A stretch of 64,000 nt of DNA from CAWCGU01 sp963795195 (GTDB lineage: Bacteria > Actinomycetota > Thermoleophilia > Solirubrobacterales > 70-9), in NCBI GenBank assembly GCA_963795195.1, contig CAWCGU010000006.1:1736001-1800000 (forward strand), given 5' to 3'. The notes beneath the pieces were generated by a model, which saw only the letters and a program-made list of their open reading frames with translations, had not been told where the DNA came from and searched no databases. Of this stretch, positions 60,670 through 64,000 are shown in pieces (within the stretch, counting starts at the first letter, position 1; the number at the start of each line of letters is the position of its first letter). Position numbers and translations under genes: made by a program.

Positions 60670-62228
60670 ATGAGCAACGCCACTGCCACGCACGAGCAAG
60701 ACTTCGAAAACCTGCCCGGCGGTGGCGCGGGCCTCCCCGCCGAGACCGCGGTGGCGATCGTCGGCAGCGGCTTCTCCGGCCTGGCGATGGCGGCGGCTCT
60801 GAAGCGTGCCGGCCGCGACGACTTCATCGTGCTCGAACGCGCCCGCGACGTCGGCGGCACCTGGCGCGACAACACCTACCCCGGCTGCGCCTGCGACGTC
60901 CCGAGCCACGTCTACTCGTTTTCCTTCGCGCCCAACCCTGAGTGGAGCTCGACCTTCTCCCCGCAGCCCGAGATCCACGCCTACCTGCGCAAGGTCGCTT
61001 CTGAGGAGGGAATCCTGCCCCACGTTCGCTTCGGCTGCGAGGTCGAGGGCGCCGACTGGGACGAGGCGGCTCGGTGCTGGCGCCTGCAGACTTCGCGCGG
61101 CGAGGTTGCGGCGGGCTCCGTCGTCGCCGGCGCGGGACCCCTCAGCGAGCCGTCGATTCCCGATATCCCCGGTCTGCGCGACTTCAAGGGCACCCTCTTT
61201 CACTCGGCCACCTGGGATCACGACCACGACCTGGAGGGTGAACGCGTCGCCGTGATCGGCACCGGCGCGAGCGCGATCCAATTCGTCCCCGCGATCCAGC
61301 CGCAGGTCGAGAGGCTTCACCTCTACCAGCGCACGGCGCCCTGGATCATGCCGCGCCCGGATCGTCCGCTCAGCGGGCTCGAGCGCCGGATCTACAGGCG
61401 CATCCCCGGCGCCCAGCGGCTGATGCGTGACGCGATCTACTGGAGCCGCGAGGTCTTCGCGATTCCGATGCTGAACGCGGCGCTCTCGCCGATCATCCGC
61501 GTGCTGACCGAGCGCCACCTGCGCCGCTCCGTGCCGCGACCCCGAGCTGCGCGCGAAGCTGACTCCCGACTACGCCCCCGGCTGCAAGCGCATCCTCGTC
61601 TCCAACGACTACCTGCCGTCGCTCGGGTGCGAGAACGTCGAGGTGCTGACGGACGGGATCGAGGAGATCCGGGAGCACTCGGTGGTCGACTCCGCCGGAG
61701 TCGAGCGCGAGGTCGACACGATCATCCTCGGCACCGGCTTCCACGTCACCGACCTGCCGATCGCCGAGCGTGTTCGCGACGGCGAGGGCCGCTCGCTGGC
61801 CGAGCACTGGGACGGCAGCCTCTCGGCGCTTCGCGGGACCACGGTCGCCGGCTTCCCCAACCTGTTCCTGCTGCTCGGGCCCAACACGGGGCTCGGCCAC
61901 AACTCGGTCGTCTACATGGCGGAGGCGCAGGTCGGCTACGTGCTGCAGGCGCTCGAGCACCTCGACGAATCGGCGCGCGGGCGCGATCGCCCCGAGCGCC
62001 GCGGCCCAGCGGGAGTGGAACGAGGGCGTCCAACGGCGCATGCGGGGGACCGTCTGGACCTCCGGCGGCTGCCAGAGCTGGTACCTCGACAAGCACGGCC
62101 GCAACACGACGCTCTGGCCCGACTTCAGCTTCCGCTTCGCCACGGCGACACGCCGCTTCGACGCGGGAGAGTACGAGGCCGTACCGCAGGCGGTCCCGGC
62201 AACCGCGCCGGTCCCGGCATCCGCGTAG
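60670..62228 (+). pseudogene. FAD-dependent Baeyer-Villiger-type monooxygenase with two frameshifts
   Basis: The combined frames give a monooxygenase of about 520 residues. AIVGSGFSGLAMAAAL binds FAD, VGGTWRDNTYPGCACDVPSH holds the family's conserved region, and VAVIGTGASAIQFVP binds NADPH. The first frame ends around 61534 (HLRRSV) and the next continues RDPELRAKLTPDYAPGC. A second shift near 61973-61983 precedes PSAAAQREWNEGVQ. The protein ends VPASA at 62228. Each shift looks like one extra base in a GC-rich run, so either a pseudogene or two sequence errors are possible. It is regulated by the TetR gene, by inference from position. Confidence 0.8.
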
Positions 62229-62670
62229 CGTCCGGCTCGACTAGGCGCTGTGCCCGGTCAGCGCCGCCTCGGGCTGACCGGGAAAGGGCGGCGGCGGGCG
62301 GATCGAGCTGGCGCGCAAGCCAGAGGTTGATGAGCGCCGCCCCACCGGCTATCGCCAGCAGCGCCGGAAGGAACGCGGGTCGGATCCGGTGTCGCGAGAG
62401 CAGCGCGGCGACGAAGTCGCCGCCGTCGGCCAGCGCCGAAGCCTCGAGCCAACCGCGCACGGGGGCACCGCGGTCGATCGCGATGACCACGCCGAGGCCG
62501 AGCGCGAGGTCGCGTGCGCCCAGCATGCGGCCGAGCAGCGGGCCGCTGTCGCCCTGGTCCTCCACCATCGCCCCGACAACCCGGCTCGGGGCGATCAGAG
62601 CAGCGACGCCGATGGCGCTACGGCCTCTTGCTACAGCGACAGCGAGGTCTCTTGCATCCACGTGCGGCAC
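62125..62670 (-). CDS. Small membrane protein of unknown function
   Basis: A frame of 181 residues from a GTG. Hydrophobic segments are AIGVAALIAPSRVVGAMV, ALGLGVVIAIDRG and FLPALLAIAGGAALINLWLA, with LGARDLALGLG recurring in actinobacterial membrane proteins of this kind. The last 45 residues look unlike a natural end and overlap the monooxygenase by 104 bases. With a one-base frame change near 62285, the protein would instead end FPGQPEAALTGHSA at 62241, avoiding the overlap. The end is thus uncertain. Confidence 0.6.
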   Translation of the reverse strand: MPHVDARDLAVAVARGRSAIGVAALIAPSRVVGAMVEDQGDSGPLLGRMLGARDLALGLGVVIAIDRGAPVRGWLEASALADGGDFVAALLSRHRIRPAFLPALLAIAGGAALINLWLARQLDPPAAALSRSARGGADRAQRLVEPDATRMPGPARLPGPPAVRPRTLPRRSGVSPWRSGS

Positions 62671-62688
62671 CTTAGGGGCAGCGGCCGG

Positions 62689-64000
62689 CTAGAGGAGTTC
62701 GAGGAGATTGAGAAGCCGAACCAGCTTCCCGCTTGCCTCGGCGGGAGCATACGTGACGTCGCCGGCGAACTCGGCCGTGTAGCGGAGTCCGAGTACGGCG
62801 CGCAGTGCGCGGTTTACACGCAGGTGGCAGCTCGCCGTGCCGGTCGGATCGGTCTCGGCTCGGCAGAGCTCCGAGCCGCCGGAGGTGCGGAACACGATCT
62901 CCCTGCCGGCAAGCGGTTCACCGGTCTCCGAGTTGACGAGCTCGGCGCGCAGCCGGCCGAGCGGAACGCCCGTCAGCGGCATCGGGGTGTTGTCGATCAA
63001 CATCGGGCGGGCGTCGAGCTCTGTCCGAAAGCGCGTGAACTCGATGAATCGGTTGATGGGCGAGCCGAGGTTCCAGTGGCTTTCGAGCCACTCTCCCGGC
63101 TCGGGCGCGGCATCGAAGTACGTGTCCCAGCGACAATCGAAGTGGAAGGTGTCCTCCCCGGGGTGCAGGCCACCGCAGGTGCCCGGTCCCTCGTAGGAAA
63201 GGACGTCGCCGCCACCGAACGCATGGCCTATATTGAACGCCGCATGGCCGGGCGCCGTGTCCTGTACCGCGCCCTGGCTGTGGCCGAGCTCATGGAGTGG
63301 GACGTATGTGTCCCACAGACTCTTGCGCGTAACCGCGTACCCGGGGCCGAATCCCGGCGGATTGTTGTTCTTGTTGTCGGGCTCGAGGCGGTCGTCCTGG
63401 GAAAGGAAAGCCACACCGCCGATCCCGCGCTCAAGTGGGGCGTCGAGCAAGATGCTGTAATCCACGCGCTCGTTCGTGAAGCCGGCGCTCTTGGCCGCGG
63501 CAATGACGCTCGCGAACGTCGAAGTTCCATCTGCCCGTGCACCGACCGAATACGCGCTCACCTTGATTTCGCCGGCGTCCGTGCAGCGGACTATCAGGTC
63601 AGCGTGAGGGCCGTCGCTCGCCAGCGCTTCCGCGTGGATCAGCCAGTTCATCCGCCGGACGACCTGCTGAATGTGAGCGCCTTCGGTCTCGATGTTGTTG
63701 GGCTGGGTGGTCTGGTAGGCGTAGAGGAACTCCGTGTGGGGTTCGCTCGGGTCGTCCACGCATACGGGAGGCCGCTCGGCGGCGCCAATCTCGAGGTGGC
63801 TGCCGACGTAGTCCGGGCCGTGCGTCGTGAAAGTTCCCGCGGACTTCGACTCCACCCGGTAGAGCCCGTCCTCGGTCACCGAAACCTTGCCGCCGAGGGC
63901 GTCGGCGACCGCGTCCGGCACCGGCTCGCCCGGAGTCGCCGGCGCCGGGTGAGCGGCGAGGGCGCTCGGGGCCCCAAACAGCACCGACGCGACAGCGGCT
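62689..64000 (-). CDS. Secreted putative metalloprotease with Ig-like C-terminal domain, N-terminus beyond window
   Basis: At least 431 residues, open to the window edge. The visible start (ASVLFGAPSALAAHP) is the end of a signal peptide. The likely zinc site is PLHELGHSQGAVQD, with HELGH as HExxH. Pairs of cysteines (PVCVDD, GTCGGL, DCRWD) fit a secreted protein. The C-terminal domain of about 90 residues (LRAELVNSETGEPLAGREIV) is Ig-like, with AGDVTYAPAEASG. The family is not certain, and the catalytic assignment rests on one motif. Confidence 0.68.
   Translation of the reverse strand, partial: AAVASVLFGAPSALAAHPAPATPGEPVPDAVADALGGKVSVTEDGLYRVESKSAGTFTTHGPDYVGSHLEIGAAERPPVCVDDPSEPHTEFLYAYQTTQPNNIETEGAHIQQVVRRMNWLIHAEALASDGPHADLIVRCTDAGEIKVSAYSVGARADGTSTFASVIAAAKSAGFTNERVDYSILLDAPLERGIGGVAFLSQDDRLEPDNKNNNPPGFGPGYAVTRKSLWDTYVPLHELGHSQGAVQDTAPGHAAFNIGHAFGGGDVLSYEGPGTCGGLHPGEDTFHFDCRWDTYFDAAPEPGEWLESHWNLGSPINRFIEFTRFRTELDARPMLIDNTPMPLTGVPLGRLRAELVNSETGEPLAGREIVFRTSGGSELCRAETDPTGTASCHLRVNRALRAVLGLRYTAEFAGDVTYAPAEASGKLVRLLNLLELL

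Overview
The window reads as chromosomal DNA of a GC-rich actinobacterium. A Thermoleophilia/Solirubrobacterales-type lineage is my best inference, at moderate confidence. It is not based on a database match. The reasons are a mycobacteria-like lhr-nei pair, a fused PafB-PafC regulator, a DesA3-type desaturase with its reductase, several SnoaL-like small proteins that begin MSQEN or similar, and secreted proteins whose signal peptides are followed by short KL/KI-rich repeats. I found no rRNA, CRISPR array, transposase or integrase. There is one complete tRNA gene, tRNA-Phe(GAA).

Layout. Positions 1-6.8 kb (minus strand) hold a partial pcm, a Crp/Fnr regulator, and the repair pair lhr-nei. Positions 6.8-9.4 kb (plus) hold two tandem secreted paralogues and a secreted beta-helix protein, followed by two broken SnoaL-like genes that converge on each other. 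Positions 10.1-13.7 kb (minus) are a complete dTDP-L-rhamnose operon, rfbA-rfbD-rfbB-rfbC, with every junction overlapping. Positions 13.7-19.4 kb (minus) run from fused PafBC through an MBL hydrolase and a penicillin-acylase homologue to a PPOX-fold protein. Positions 19.5-22.7 kb (plus) hold an alpha/beta hydrolase, a frameshifted CoA-transferase, and a decayed methyltransferase-YciI pair. Positions 22.7-28.4 kb carry a YhaM-type exoribonuclease, a cupin, a Fur/Zur-ZIP metal operon with a tandem palindromic operator, a secreted beta-helix protein and a sterol-desaturase-family enzyme.

Positions 29.1-30.6 kb are the most unusual part. A 49-bp exact direct repeat, made of the 3' part of the tRNA-Phe gene, brackets 1.39 kb carrying two intact SnoaL-like genes. 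This looks like a relic or minimal tRNA-targeted integration unit. Beyond it lie a subtilase with a late frameshift, an MrfA/SftH-type helicase coupled to a divergent dihydropteroate synthase, a HAD phosphatase, an SDR, a DtxR-family regulator, an aminotransferase, an MMPL exporter and sucCD.

Positions 43.5-52.2 kb hold a HAD hydrolase, a sulfotransferase, a SnoaL-RpiB-like-RibD-C run, a membrane protein, a large SBBP/DUF11 secreted protein and a nucleotide-sugar dehydrogenase. Positions 52.3-57.3 kb hold two small membrane proteins and a fatty-acid desaturation operon (reductase, desaturase, 80-aa protein, SDR). A FabR/DesT-like TetR regulator is divergent from that operon, and a matching palindrome lies between them. 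The right end has an MFS transporter, a secreted glycosidase-like protein, a TetR/Baeyer-Villiger monooxygenase pair (the monooxygenase has two frameshifts), a small membrane protein and a secreted putative metalloprotease cut by the window edge.

Several genes carry single-base frameshifts. Some may be assembly or sequencing errors rather than real pseudogenes, and I flag this at each one.
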